Assembly (NCBI GenBank): GCA_905235375.1
Contig: CAJOLH010000029.1
Coordinates: 1-55,933, forward strand
Length of the DNA: 55,933 nucleotides
Reading direction: 5' to 3'
Origin: an uncultured Bacteroidales bacterium
Lineage (GTDB): Bacteria; Bacteroidota; Bacteroidia; Bacteroidales; UBA3663
The position numbers were made by a program, and so were the translations under genes. This document shows positions 6,993 to 14,897 of the stretch, piece after piece. The notes beneath the pieces were generated by a model. The model saw only the letters and a list, made by a program, of their open reading frames with translations. It searched no databases and was not told the origin of the DNA. Position 1 is the first letter of the stretch. The number at the start of each line of letters is the position of its first letter.

Positions 6993-9392
6993 TCACTGAC
7001 GAACTCTGAGGATTTTCTTGCCTCTATAAATCATTACCTGCCCATCGGCTGGACGCTGGAGACGCTGACCGAACAAGTCATAGAAGGAAGCATCATTGTA
7101 ATCCTCAACAACAACATCCTCTATGCCAGCGCCAGGGGCGACAACAGGCAAAAGCTTCAGTGAGACGATATTGTTGCCCAACAGATCTGGGCGAATTGAG
7201 ATGTCGGACTGATGAAAGGTACGGGTCTCAAAGCCGCCGTTGGAGTAACCGATTACCAGTTGCCAATGGAAATTGCTGCTGCCACTGTTCACACGGAAAG
7301 TCCGACCGCTGAAACAATAACCATCGAAATTGCCCTCTGTCAAACGAATGTCGTTCATGCTTGCCGGGACATCGTAAACCGAGCCTTCATGATACACCTT
7401 TGTGTAGATAGTGAGGGGAATGACATTCCCCAAATCGAACCGCGAGGCAAGCTGTTGACTTTGAATCATCGGACGCTTCTGGCAGAATGGGATGAGCTTG
7501 TTCTCGATACGGTTGGCGAAATCCTGATAGGTGGCACCTTCGTTCATAAAGGCGAATGTCGCTTCAATCTCATCCTCAATCGCAGCGCGCATTTCGTTAA
7601 TCATCGGAACTGTGACCGAAGGCTTGCAGAAATCACCCAGATAGACCATCATACGGTCGATGAACGGATTGCGAAACTCCGGCATGTCGAACAGCCGCGC
7701 AAAGATGCGCCTATGCTCTGGCTTTTCATCGTAATTGCTCTCGTTCCCAGTCAGCGTGATGAAATTCATCCAATTCCAATTGTCTCCTCCGCCCGCAAAA
7801 TCGTCCAGGTCCTTCAGCAGAGGATGGAGAATCTTCTGACCTTCGCCCCTGTCGTACCACAGATAGACATTGGTATGGGCGAAAGTGCGATTGGATGAAT
7901 ATGCTTCACAGCAAAGATAATTTAGGAAAAGCGACATATCGAACAGTTGAGCGAAGTCCTCGTATTTGGAATTCGGGTCATCTATCAATTGCCGAACATC
8001 ATCATATTCTGCAACTTTGCTGTAGAACGCTTCTACTTCCGAAATGGAATCCTCTTCAAGACCCATATTGTTCGATGCCCAGGTATTGTTGGCACGTTCA
8101 CGAACGTCCATGATACCGTTGTACTTACCGTCGATATAGACAATGCAGGGACGATAGTCGAGATACTGCAAGCTGTCGAGATGATTGGCAAAAAGCAGTT
8201 GTACAAAGGCATCGTCGATACGTGAGTCGAGACAGCGCGTACCACTGTTGCGAAGGCAGAAGGTCTTGGTCTTCTTGATGAAGGGCTTATGCGGGAAGAA
8301 CGTAGCCGACTTGAATCGTTTCTTCTGCCAACGCTTGTTGGTATAGAGGTTCATCGCCTTCTGATGTCTTCGCAGCGACCCGGCGCCATGCATACCAGCC
8401 TCGCCTATCTGATTGATGAGTGCCGTGTCGAACTCCGATTGCTCAAAGAACTCGATGTTGAACGGGCGACGCCATCCCTTGAAACAATTACCATCGAAGT
8501 CATCGCCCACCATCATGCCGATCTCCTCGTCGTATAGATATCTGCTGTCGGTCGAGAGCGAGAACACTGGCAGTTTAGTCGTGCGAGGATGAATGATATA
8601 GGAATGCGTCACAGGCAGAGAAATCAGTGCGAAGTCAGAAATCAATCGGGCACGAACCACCGTTGTCTCCGTTATCAGCATCGTGCACAGTTCATCCCTT
8701 GCGTAGCTCACAGACGCTTTGGTGGGAGCCGAACCGTCGAGTGTGACATACAGGCGCGTGTCGGACGGAAGAGCGGCATCGGGAAACGCAATCGTGAGCG
8801 AGAGTGACTCACCCACAGGGAGCAGTCGCCCAGTATGACTGAATACAGGATCAGGCATGATAAAGTCTGAGCCACGGCTTTCGTTTGGCTCACCAGGCGT
8901 AGGGGTGACTTCATATTGCCATTCGTCAGCCCCATCCGTCACTCTGCCCCAAGCGATATTGGGAGCAGGCATCTCGTTGTATGCTACACTGTCAACCAAC
9001 ACACCGTCAGCATTCCAAAGATAGAGAGCTCCGGCCTTGGTGGATTCCAACCGGAAGTCGGGATGTTCCCATCCGTCGTCCTTCTTGTCGCAATAGTAGA
9101 GGATATGGCCGTATGCGGGCAGCTCACGAAAATGAAAAAGTTCGTACGACTTGTCAAAATCGTTGTTGACCCCAATTCGCCACCCCCTCATGTTGATTGT
9201 CTTTCCCGTAGTATTATAGACTTCGAACCAGGAGTCGGGAAAATCCTTTCGATAGAAAAGGGCATCGACATTGCTTTGCATCAGTTCGTTGATCATCACC
9301 TGGTGCGTCTGGGCAGCAAGGTGACCACCTAAGCCGACAAGCAGCATCAGCCACGCCGCCATCAAGCTTTTATGTAATAATGGTCTATCCAT
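6993..9392 (-). CDS. Secreted lamin-tail/CotH protein, type IX cargo candidate
   Basis: The protein has 799 residues. A signal peptide ends near LGGHLAAQ (about residue 28). A lamin-tail domain spans about 30-165 (MINELMQSN, DFPDSWFEVYN), a chitobiase C-terminal-like sandwich about 195-270 (LYVTLDGSAPT, VVRARL), and a CotH domain about 275-640. The CotH domain has KYNGIMDVRERANN (about 423-436) and the metal-binding-type KDLD at 527-530. The C-terminus, YDLFGQRLQ...MIYRGKKILRV, looks like a type IX secretion sorting tail. CotH-family proteins are atypical protein kinases in spore formers; the role of secreted forms in this phylum is not established. The gene sits 6 bp after one paralogue and 33 bp before another. 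Confidence 0.88.
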   Translation of the reverse strand: MDRPLLHKSLMAAWLMLLVGLGGHLAAQTHQVMINELMQSNVDALFYRKDFPDSWFEVYNTTGKTINMRGWRIGVNNDFDKSYELFHFRELPAYGHILYYCDKKDDGWEHPDFRLESTKAGALYLWNADGVLVDSVAYNEMPAPNIAWGRVTDGADEWQYEVTPTPGEPNESRGSDFIMPDPVFSHTGRLLPVGESLSLTIAFPDAALPSDTRLYVTLDGSAPTKASVSYARDELCTMLITETTVVRARLISDFALISLPVTHSYIIHPRTTKLPVFSLSTDSRYLYDEEIGMMVGDDFDGNCFKGWRRPFNIEFFEQSEFDTALINQIGEAGMHGAGSLRRHQKAMNLYTNKRWQKKRFKSATFFPHKPFIKKTKTFCLRNSGTRCLDSRIDDAFVQLLFANHLDSLQYLDYRPCIVYIDGKYNGIMDVRERANNTWASNNMGLEEDSISEVEAFYSKVAEYDDVRQLIDDPNSKYEDFAQLFDMSLFLNYLCCEAYSSNRTFAHTNVYLWYDRGEGQKILHPLLKDLDDFAGGGDNWNWMNFITLTGNESNYDEKPEHRRIFARLFDMPEFRNPFIDRMMVYLGDFCKPSVTVPMINEMRAAIEDEIEATFAFMNEGATYQDFANRIENKLIPFCQKRPMIQSQQLASRFDLGNVIPLTIYTKVYHEGSVYDVPASMNDIRLTEGNFDGYCFSGRTFRVNSGSSNFHWQLVIGYSNGGFETRTFHQSDISIRPDLLGNNIVSLKLLPVVAPGAGIEDVVVEDYNDASFYDLFGQRLQRPADGQVMIYRGKKILRVRQ

Positions 9393-9398
9393 ATCTCC

Positions 9399-11765
9399 TT
9401 AATATCTGATAATCTTTCGAAATGTCCCATCGGGGTCGCGTACCAATCGTACGTTCCCCCCCGCATTACTGCAAGGCATGCCATAGATGGTAAAGTAGCC
9501 AACAGGAGTTTTGGCCTCATCGTTCACGACACACTCTATGCCTTCGCCCGGATCAATCGGAATGGTGGTGATAATAACCGATTCGCAAACACCCACAGTT
9601 TCGGCCAAATTTATGCTGACCGATGGCTGCTCATATCGGATGGTCTTCATGCTGCCGTTCAAATAGGTCACAGTCATCGACCAGCCAGCAGCAGGGTTTC
9701 GGCTGTCGAGCCTCAGCTTGCGCCCCAACCAAGTGCAGCCCTCAAATCGGCTTTGGGTGAGTCCGACATCGTTGACCCGAATCGGATTGCCCTGCGAATA
9801 GATGGTCATCGGGACGACATCGCCCAACGAATAGTATTGTGCAAATTGACCGTAAGCCCGCAGGGGGCGCTGCTCGCAATAGGGTATCAGCCGCTGGTTG
9901 ACGGTTCGGTCGAAGTCTGCATAGCTCACCTCTTCACTCATCGCGGCAAAGGTTGCCGCCACCTCGCTATCGATTTCATCGCGCATCTGACGAATGAGCG
10001 GCAACGTCACATCGGGACGAAGGAAGTCGCCGAGATAGATACCCAAGCGGTCGATGAAGGCCTCGCGGAACTCATCCATCATCAGCAGCTTCTGGATCAG
10101 CCGATGTTTGATGGGCTGTACTACCCATTTTCCCTCACTGCCTATCACCATGAGCCAGTTGAGATAGTTGAAGCCCAATTGGGAATTAGAGAAGTAGTCG
10201 AGGTCTTTCAGGACAAAATGCCACTTGCCTCCCTTCGTCTTCCACATATATACATTATTATGTGGGAAGTCCTCATTCGTCGCGTATGTCTCGCAGCAGA
10301 GATAGTCGATAAACTGGCTCATCTCCATGATGGCCTCGAAATCGGCAAATGTCGCTGATTCGTCATCGATGAGCTGCATTATCTCGGCATATTCCGGCGC
10401 ATCGGTGTAGAAGCTTTCCACAATATCCACCTCCTCGGTGATGCCGTAGTTCGACTCCAGAAAGTCCTCGTCGCACTTTTCCCTCAGGCCAAAGACACCC
10501 TTGTATTCGCCATTGATATAGCCAATGACGGGCGAATAGGCAATCCATTCGAGCGAATCTTTCCACCGGGCAAAGATTCGCTGTGCCAGCGCATCCTCAA
10601 AGCGTGTGTCGATACACCGGTTGCCGCCATTGCGCAGACGGAACGACTTGACCTGGGTGATTTCCGGCTTGTCTTCGGGCCAAAGCTGTGCCTCGAAGCG
10701 CTTCTTGCCGAAACGTTTGTGGGCATACAGCTTGAGCGACTTTTGCGAATAGATGCGCGAGCCCAGACCGCCAACAGCAGTCTCGCCGAGCTGATTGATG
10801 GTGGCATCATCGTCCTCCTGTTCGAAATACTCGATGTTGACGGGGCGACGCCAGTCCTTGTAGCAGTTACCTGTGCCAAAGGGCTGGCCCCCTAACAGTA
10901 TGCCGTTGTCCTCACTATAAAGATATGCACTATCGGTCACCAGACTCACAATCGGCAAATGCAATTCGCGCGGATGGAAGATATAAGAATGTGTGGTGGC
11001 ACGTGATGGCAGAGCGTGTACCGAAAGCAGCTTGGCACGAACTGTGAGCGTATGGTCGACCTTCAGACGGAACTCCGAGGCAGAAGGAGAGTCGAGGGTT
11101 GGCTCCTCTCCATTGGTGGTCATATAGATACGGGTGTCGGACGGCAGATTGTATCCTTCAGGCATCGTGATTTGCAGCTCAGCAGGTCCCGTCAGGATGC
11201 GCCCCGACAGACTGAAGACGGGCGAAGGCAGCAACATGGACGAACCTCCGCCTTTGTTGGCAGCTCCGGGGGAGGGTTGCAGTTCATATTGCCATTCTGC
11301 TTCGCCATCGGCACGGCGACCGTAGGCGATGTTTGGAGCAGGCATCTGGGGATAGCGAAGGCTGTCGATAATCTCTCCGTCTGGACTGAACAAGTAAATG
11401 CTTCCCGATGAAGTCGATTCCAGTCGGAAGTCGGTGTGCGTATCCTGCCCTTTCTTGTCACAATAGATCAACCGATAACCGTGGGCAGGAATTTGATGGC
11501 TTTTGGGAAAAAGATACACGTCCTCCAGGTCTGAACTTTTCCCAATCCCATATCCCTCGATATTGATTGCCTTTCCTGTCGGGTTATACAACTCCACCCA
11601 TGAATCGGGAAAGTCATGCTCCACCATCAGCTGGTCGATGTTCGACTGCATGATCTCGTTGATAACAAGGTGTCCCGATTCATTCGAACCGAGAGCGTCA
11701 GCCGTGGCTGTCGCCGACTGCACACTAAGCGCAAGGCTTGCCAAGAAGAGGGAAGGAATTATCAT
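9399..11765 (-). CDS. Secreted lamin-tail/CotH protein, type IX cargo candidate
   Basis: I start at ATG 11765 (MIIPSLFLASLALSVQSATA, a good signal peptide), giving 788 residues; the longer frame would overlap the upstream ATPase gene, which stops at 11788. Domains follow the paralogues: lamin tail (LVINEIMQSNIDQLMV), chitobiase C-terminal-like (RIYMTTNGEEPTLDS), and CotH with NGEYKGVFGLREKCDEDFL and HFVLKDLDYF. The C-terminus (NVRLVRDPDGTFRKIIRY) differs from the YDLFGQ tails of its neighbours and is closer to that of the 17290-19107 protein. Its lamin-tail N-terminus is nearly identical to that of the phase-variable paralogue, which points to recent duplication. Confidence 0.87.
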   Translation of the reverse strand: MIIPSLFLASLALSVQSATATADALGSNESGHLVINEIMQSNIDQLMVEHDFPDSWVELYNPTGKAINIEGYGIGKSSDLEDVYLFPKSHQIPAHGYRLIYCDKKGQDTHTDFRLESTSSGSIYLFSPDGEIIDSLRYPQMPAPNIAYGRRADGEAEWQYELQPSPGAANKGGGSSMLLPSPVFSLSGRILTGPAELQITMPEGYNLPSDTRIYMTTNGEEPTLDSPSASEFRLKVDHTLTVRAKLLSVHALPSRATTHSYIFHPRELHLPIVSLVTDSAYLYSEDNGILLGGQPFGTGNCYKDWRRPVNIEYFEQEDDDATINQLGETAVGGLGSRIYSQKSLKLYAHKRFGKKRFEAQLWPEDKPEITQVKSFRLRNGGNRCIDTRFEDALAQRIFARWKDSLEWIAYSPVIGYINGEYKGVFGLREKCDEDFLESNYGITEEVDIVESFYTDAPEYAEIMQLIDDESATFADFEAIMEMSQFIDYLCCETYATNEDFPHNNVYMWKTKGGKWHFVLKDLDYFSNSQLGFNYLNWLMVIGSEGKWVVQPIKHRLIQKLLMMDEFREAFIDRLGIYLGDFLRPDVTLPLIRQMRDEIDSEVAATFAAMSEEVSYADFDRTVNQRLIPYCEQRPLRAYGQFAQYYSLGDVVPMTIYSQGNPIRVNDVGLTQSRFEGCTWLGRKLRLDSRNPAAGWSMTVTYLNGSMKTIRYEQPSVSINLAETVGVCESVIITTIPIDPGEGIECVVNDEAKTPVGYFTIYGMPCSNAGGNVRLVRDPDGTFRKIIRY

Positions 11766-11787
11766 AAATACTAAATCTGCATCGTAA

Positions 11788-13134
11788 CTAAAGACCTTCC
11801 AAACTAATATTATAATGAATATCACCGATAGCCTCACGCTGCAGGAAGCCCACTAAATATATAGGCAGATAATAGACTCCTCCGTCCTGCCTCATATTAT
11901 CACCAGTAAAAACAAAAGCCTCCTTAATGTCATATCCAGCATTATTCATCACATTGGTAAGGGCGTTATGCCGCTGGTAATCCTTTCCAGACTTCACTTC
12001 TATGGGCAAAGTGGTTCCGTTTTTCTCAATGATAAAATCCAATTCACCTTGTTTCTTACTGTTAAAGTAATAGAGTTCGAAACCATGGGCATGCAGTTCC
12101 TGTGCCACCACATTTTCATAAATCGAGCCGAAGTTAATGCTCTTCTCATCGTTGATGATACGCAGCTGAATGCCTTCGGCATATTGGCATGCCAGAAGTC
12201 CTATGTCGTTTTGAAACAGCTTGAAGAGATTGCGACTTCTCGAAAGTTTCAATGGTACTACAGGTTCTTCGACATTAAAAACGGGCAAAGCCACTCCAGC
12301 ATCCTTCAACCAAATGAAACTATTCTCGTAGCGCGAAAATTTTAGGTTTTCATTCAGGTTTTTCAAGATAAATCGCTTGTTCTTTGCGTTCAGTTCAGAA
12401 GGAATCAAGTCGAAGATTTCCTCGATGTAGAGTTTTCTATCCTTGTCGTACTTTGTAATGTCACGTTTGTAGAGACGCACAATGGCAAGCTGTTCGTCCA
12501 TTACATCTTTCAGATTATGCGTATCGACATATTTTTGTACAGCTGCCGGCATTCCACCGACGACCAGATAGAGCCTGAAAAGCTCCATCATCTTCGTGTG
12601 TACAAATTCATCAACGGGTTGCAGTTTGACAAAGGCTTCCCTTAAATTATTGATGACTGCTTCACCAACACCCAAAGCCCGAACGAACTCCTCAAGGTCA
12701 AGCGGAAACATTTCTACTATATCCAAATAGCCGACTGGCTCCGACCGAAGGTCATTCAGCTCCACACCCAGGAGCGAGCCGCTCATGATGTAACGATAAC
12801 TGCCCTCATCAACCAGGAACTTGATGGCCGTCACTATTTCTGGATATTCTTGTACCTCATCAAAGAAAATGAGTGTCTTTCCTTTCAAGAGCGGACGATT
12901 GGCAAGCAACGACAATCTAAGGAGAATGTCGCGGCTATCTTTTGCACCCCGCATTGTTCCGACTGCGTCTGGATTCTCGATGAAATTAATTTCGATGAAA
13001 CTGTCAAAATGAGTTTCTCCAAAATGCCGAATCGAGAACGATTTGCCCGTCTGTCTTGCGCCCGTCACCAAAAGAGCCTTTTTGGTTCGATTAAAATAGT
13101 TGGCTAAGTAATTGTCAATCTTTCGTTTCAACAT
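11788..13134 (-). CDS. AAA ATPase of the DUF4143 family
   Basis: This 448-residue protein has a Walker A motif GARQTGKS (25-32), a Walker B TLIFFDEVQE (about 87-96), and a nuclease-like C-terminal segment GELDFI...LPIEVKSGKD (363-385). That is the common architecture of AAA_14 plus DUF4143 ATPases. Their function is unproven; they are frequent, mobile-looking genes in this phylum. The gene is notably AT-rich and splits the GC-richer CotH cluster, which suggests insertion. Its ATG overlaps the stop of a 42-codon leader frame made of 33-bp repeats (ATGTTGA), so translational coupling is possible. It ends 22 bp before the next CotH gene. Confidence 0.9.
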   Translation of the reverse strand: MLKRKIDNYLANYFNRTKKALLVTGARQTGKSFSIRHFGETHFDSFIEINFIENPDAVGTMRGAKDSRDILLRLSLLANRPLLKGKTLIFFDEVQEYPEIVTAIKFLVDEGSYRYIMSGSLLGVELNDLRSEPVGYLDIVEMFPLDLEEFVRALGVGEAVINNLREAFVKLQPVDEFVHTKMMELFRLYLVVGGMPAAVQKYVDTHNLKDVMDEQLAIVRLYKRDITKYDKDRKLYIEEIFDLIPSELNAKNKRFILKNLNENLKFSRYENSFIWLKDAGVALPVFNVEEPVVPLKLSRSRNLFKLFQNDIGLLACQYAEGIQLRIINDEKSINFGSIYENVVAQELHAHGFELYYFNSKKQGELDFIIEKNGTTLPIEVKSGKDYQRHNALTNVMNNAGYDIKEAFVFTGDNMRQDGGVYYLPIYLVGFLQREAIGDIHYNISLEGL

Positions 13135-13256
13135 ATCATTGTCCGTTTTTCCAATATAAAATCAGTCGGTTTTGTCCGTTTTTCCAACACAAAATCGAGC
13201 GATTTTGTCCGTTTTTCCAATGCAAATATAAGCGGTTTTGTCCGTTTTTCCAACAT
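13128..13256 (-). CDS. Possible 42-aa leader peptide made of 11-residue repeats
   Basis: An ATG at 13256 opens a frame of four 11-codon units, each with the core LEKRTK(P/S) (the last reads LEKRTMIC). It stops at TGA 13128-13130, overlapping the ATPase start codon at 13134. Exact 33-bp periodicity keeps the frame, and all four core units encode the same residues. The alternative is that the repeats act at the DNA level. I cannot tell which is right. No homologue is known to me. Confidence 0.4.
   Translation of the reverse strand: MLEKRTKPLIFALEKRTKSLDFVLEKRTKPTDFILEKRTMIC
13141..13255. repeat. Four 33-bp tandem repeats with promoter-like spacing
   Basis: GTCCGTTTTTCCAA recurs at 13141, 13174, 13207 and 13240, exactly 33 bp apart, immediately upstream of the ATPase. 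On the minus strand the first unit holds a consensus promoter: TTG (13253-13251), 20 bp, then TATATTTG (13230-13223). In the next units the TTG is kept, but the -7 position reads CGATTTTG and then TGATTTTA, decayed versions. One period equals TTG + 20 + 8 + 2. Confidence 0.85.
13223..13253 (-). promoter_or_regulatory. Promoter for the DUF4143 ATPase
   Basis: TTG at 13253-13251 and TATATTTG at 13230-13223, separated by exactly 20 bp, match the Bacteroidota -33/-7 pattern. Transcription would start near 13217, leaving about 80 nt of repeat-containing leader before the ATPase ATG. Confidence 0.6.
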
Positions 13257-13319
13257 TTGCGGTGCAATCGGGTCTGATTTTTACGAATAATTAACTAAAG
13301 TTTCGAATCTATCCAAACC

Positions 13320-14897
13320 TTAAAGTCTCGTATAATCTCCAATAAAGAATCTTCCAGCAACACTTTCCGAGAAGTGAGCAGGGGGTTCGGGCGATTCGGT
13401 GATGCTCCAGCAGGCTGGATCGAATCCTGGGGAAGACAGAAGAGACTGCGTACTTTGGAAGTCGTGGTCGAAGCGGAAGGTGCAGATCGGGGTGCCTTGA
13501 GGGTCCGTGAGCGAATAGTAACATCCACTGCGGCAATCTTCAAGAGCAGGACCCAGATAATAAGGCTGCAGGTTGGAGCCAAGGGAGCGCTGCTCGGGGT
13601 GCTGCGCGCCACCAAAGGTAACGACGATGCCGCTGCGGAGCAGAATACGACGATTGTCATCGCAGTCGAGCGCTTCTTCCGAAGGTCCTTGTGTCGTGTA
13701 GGCGAACAAGTTGCCTCCATCGATGACGATGGCACCCGACTGGGCGTAATCGCTGTCGATGGCATCATCGCCCGTGCTGTAGCACACTGTGGTGCCGCCT
13801 GCGAAGGTGATGGGACCAGCACTGTTGAGGCAGTCGTCGTAGCATTGCATGAAGAGTCGGCCTCCACTGATGTCGATGCGTTCATCGGCCTTAATGCCCT
13901 GCGATGCGTTGTCGGCAGTCTCAATGCTGATGTCACCGCCTTGAATGGTGATGGAGTGCGGCGTCAATATGGCCGGACAGCCCTCAGTCAGGGTGTGTCC
14001 GTCAGGACCTGGAGTGTAAAGAGTTTTGCCTGTGCAGTGGATATCAAGCTCAAGGGAGGAGTCTTGACCAGAACCGATGGTGATAGGTCCCTGGCACACG
14101 ATTCCCTTGCCCGCCTCACGAGAAGCATGAATCGACAATCGCCCACGACTCATTTCGAATGTCTCATCAGTCAGAATTGCTATAGGAGAATAGATGATAC
14201 CGTCACCCTTAATGCCTCGGCTGCTATTGTCGATCGCGAATGACCCGCCTTCGATACTCAGCGCGCTGGCATGAAGCGAATGTCCAACCTTTCCATCTGT
14301 CTGGATCGAGAGTGCGCCTGAACCTGAGAGAGTGAGTTGTCCCGTTGCAAAAATAGCAGCCTCGGGCGAATCGCAATCCTCTTCGCTTGCCGTGTGTATG
14401 AGCGTGTTTTCGCCTTCGATGAGGATGGTGGCAGCCGATGCCTTCGCCAGTCGGATGATTGATTGCCGGCTGCTGTAGAGCGTCAGTCCATTGAGGTGAA
14501 GGCGAATGGGCTGATCGGCTTCTATCACAATCGAAGCATCGGAGGCCTGTCCTTCGATTTCGAAGTCCGTCACGAAATTGCATCGGCTCACTACCTTGAC
14601 ATTATTTCCGCTGCACTCAATCGTCAGCCCATCGAAATAGTAGGGATTGACCGATGACACAAGGTCATGACTGAAACGTATGGATGCATGCGACTGAAGC
14701 TGGGGGAAAGAGATGCTGTCGATGCTGGAAATGGGCACACCGAAGACAGCGGACTCCGCACGATGAACGATGAGCTGTTGCCGTGCGGCATCGAAAGTAA
14801 GGCTATCGATGCTGCTGACATCCGTCTGGATGCACTGCGCACCCAAATGGAGCTGAAAAGCTGTAGCCGCAAGAGGAAGGAGCAGAGGGATAGTCAT
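13320..14897 (-). CDS. Cthe_2159-type carbohydrate-binding beta-helix protein
   Basis: This 525-residue secreted protein has a signal peptide (MTIPLLLPLAATAFQLHLGAQ). After it come many short repeats alternating Gly, Ser and beta-strand hydrophobics, e.g. GVPISSIDSISF, DISGGRLFMQCYDDCLNSAG and DDAIDSDYAQSG. Such DD(A/C)(I/L)(N/D)S steps are typical of the Cthe_2159 family (DUF4353), right-handed beta-helix proteins related to pectate lyases that bind cellulose or pectin and calcium. Its ATG overlaps the stop of the preceding CotH gene by 4 bp (ATGA), so the two are cotranslated. CotH and Cthe_2159 genes are frequent neighbours, which supports a joint role at the cell surface. The exact ligand is unknown. 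Confidence 0.8.
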   Translation of the reverse strand: MTIPLLLPLAATAFQLHLGAQCIQTDVSSIDSLTFDAARQQLIVHRAESAVFGVPISSIDSISFPQLQSHASIRFSHDLVSSVNPYYFDGLTIECSGNNVKVVSRCNFVTDFEIEGQASDASIVIEADQPIRLHLNGLTLYSSRQSIIRLAKASAATILIEGENTLIHTASEEDCDSPEAAIFATGQLTLSGSGALSIQTDGKVGHSLHASALSIEGGSFAIDNSSRGIKGDGIIYSPIAILTDETFEMSRGRLSIHASREAGKGIVCQGPITIGSGQDSSLELDIHCTGKTLYTPGPDGHTLTEGCPAILTPHSITIQGGDISIETADNASQGIKADERIDISGGRLFMQCYDDCLNSAGPITFAGGTTVCYSTGDDAIDSDYAQSGAIVIDGGNLFAYTTQGPSEEALDCDDNRRILLRSGIVVTFGGAQHPEQRSLGSNLQPYYLGPALEDCRSGCYYSLTDPQGTPICTFRFDHDFQSTQSLLSSPGFDPACWSITESPEPPAHFSESVAGRFFIGDYTRL

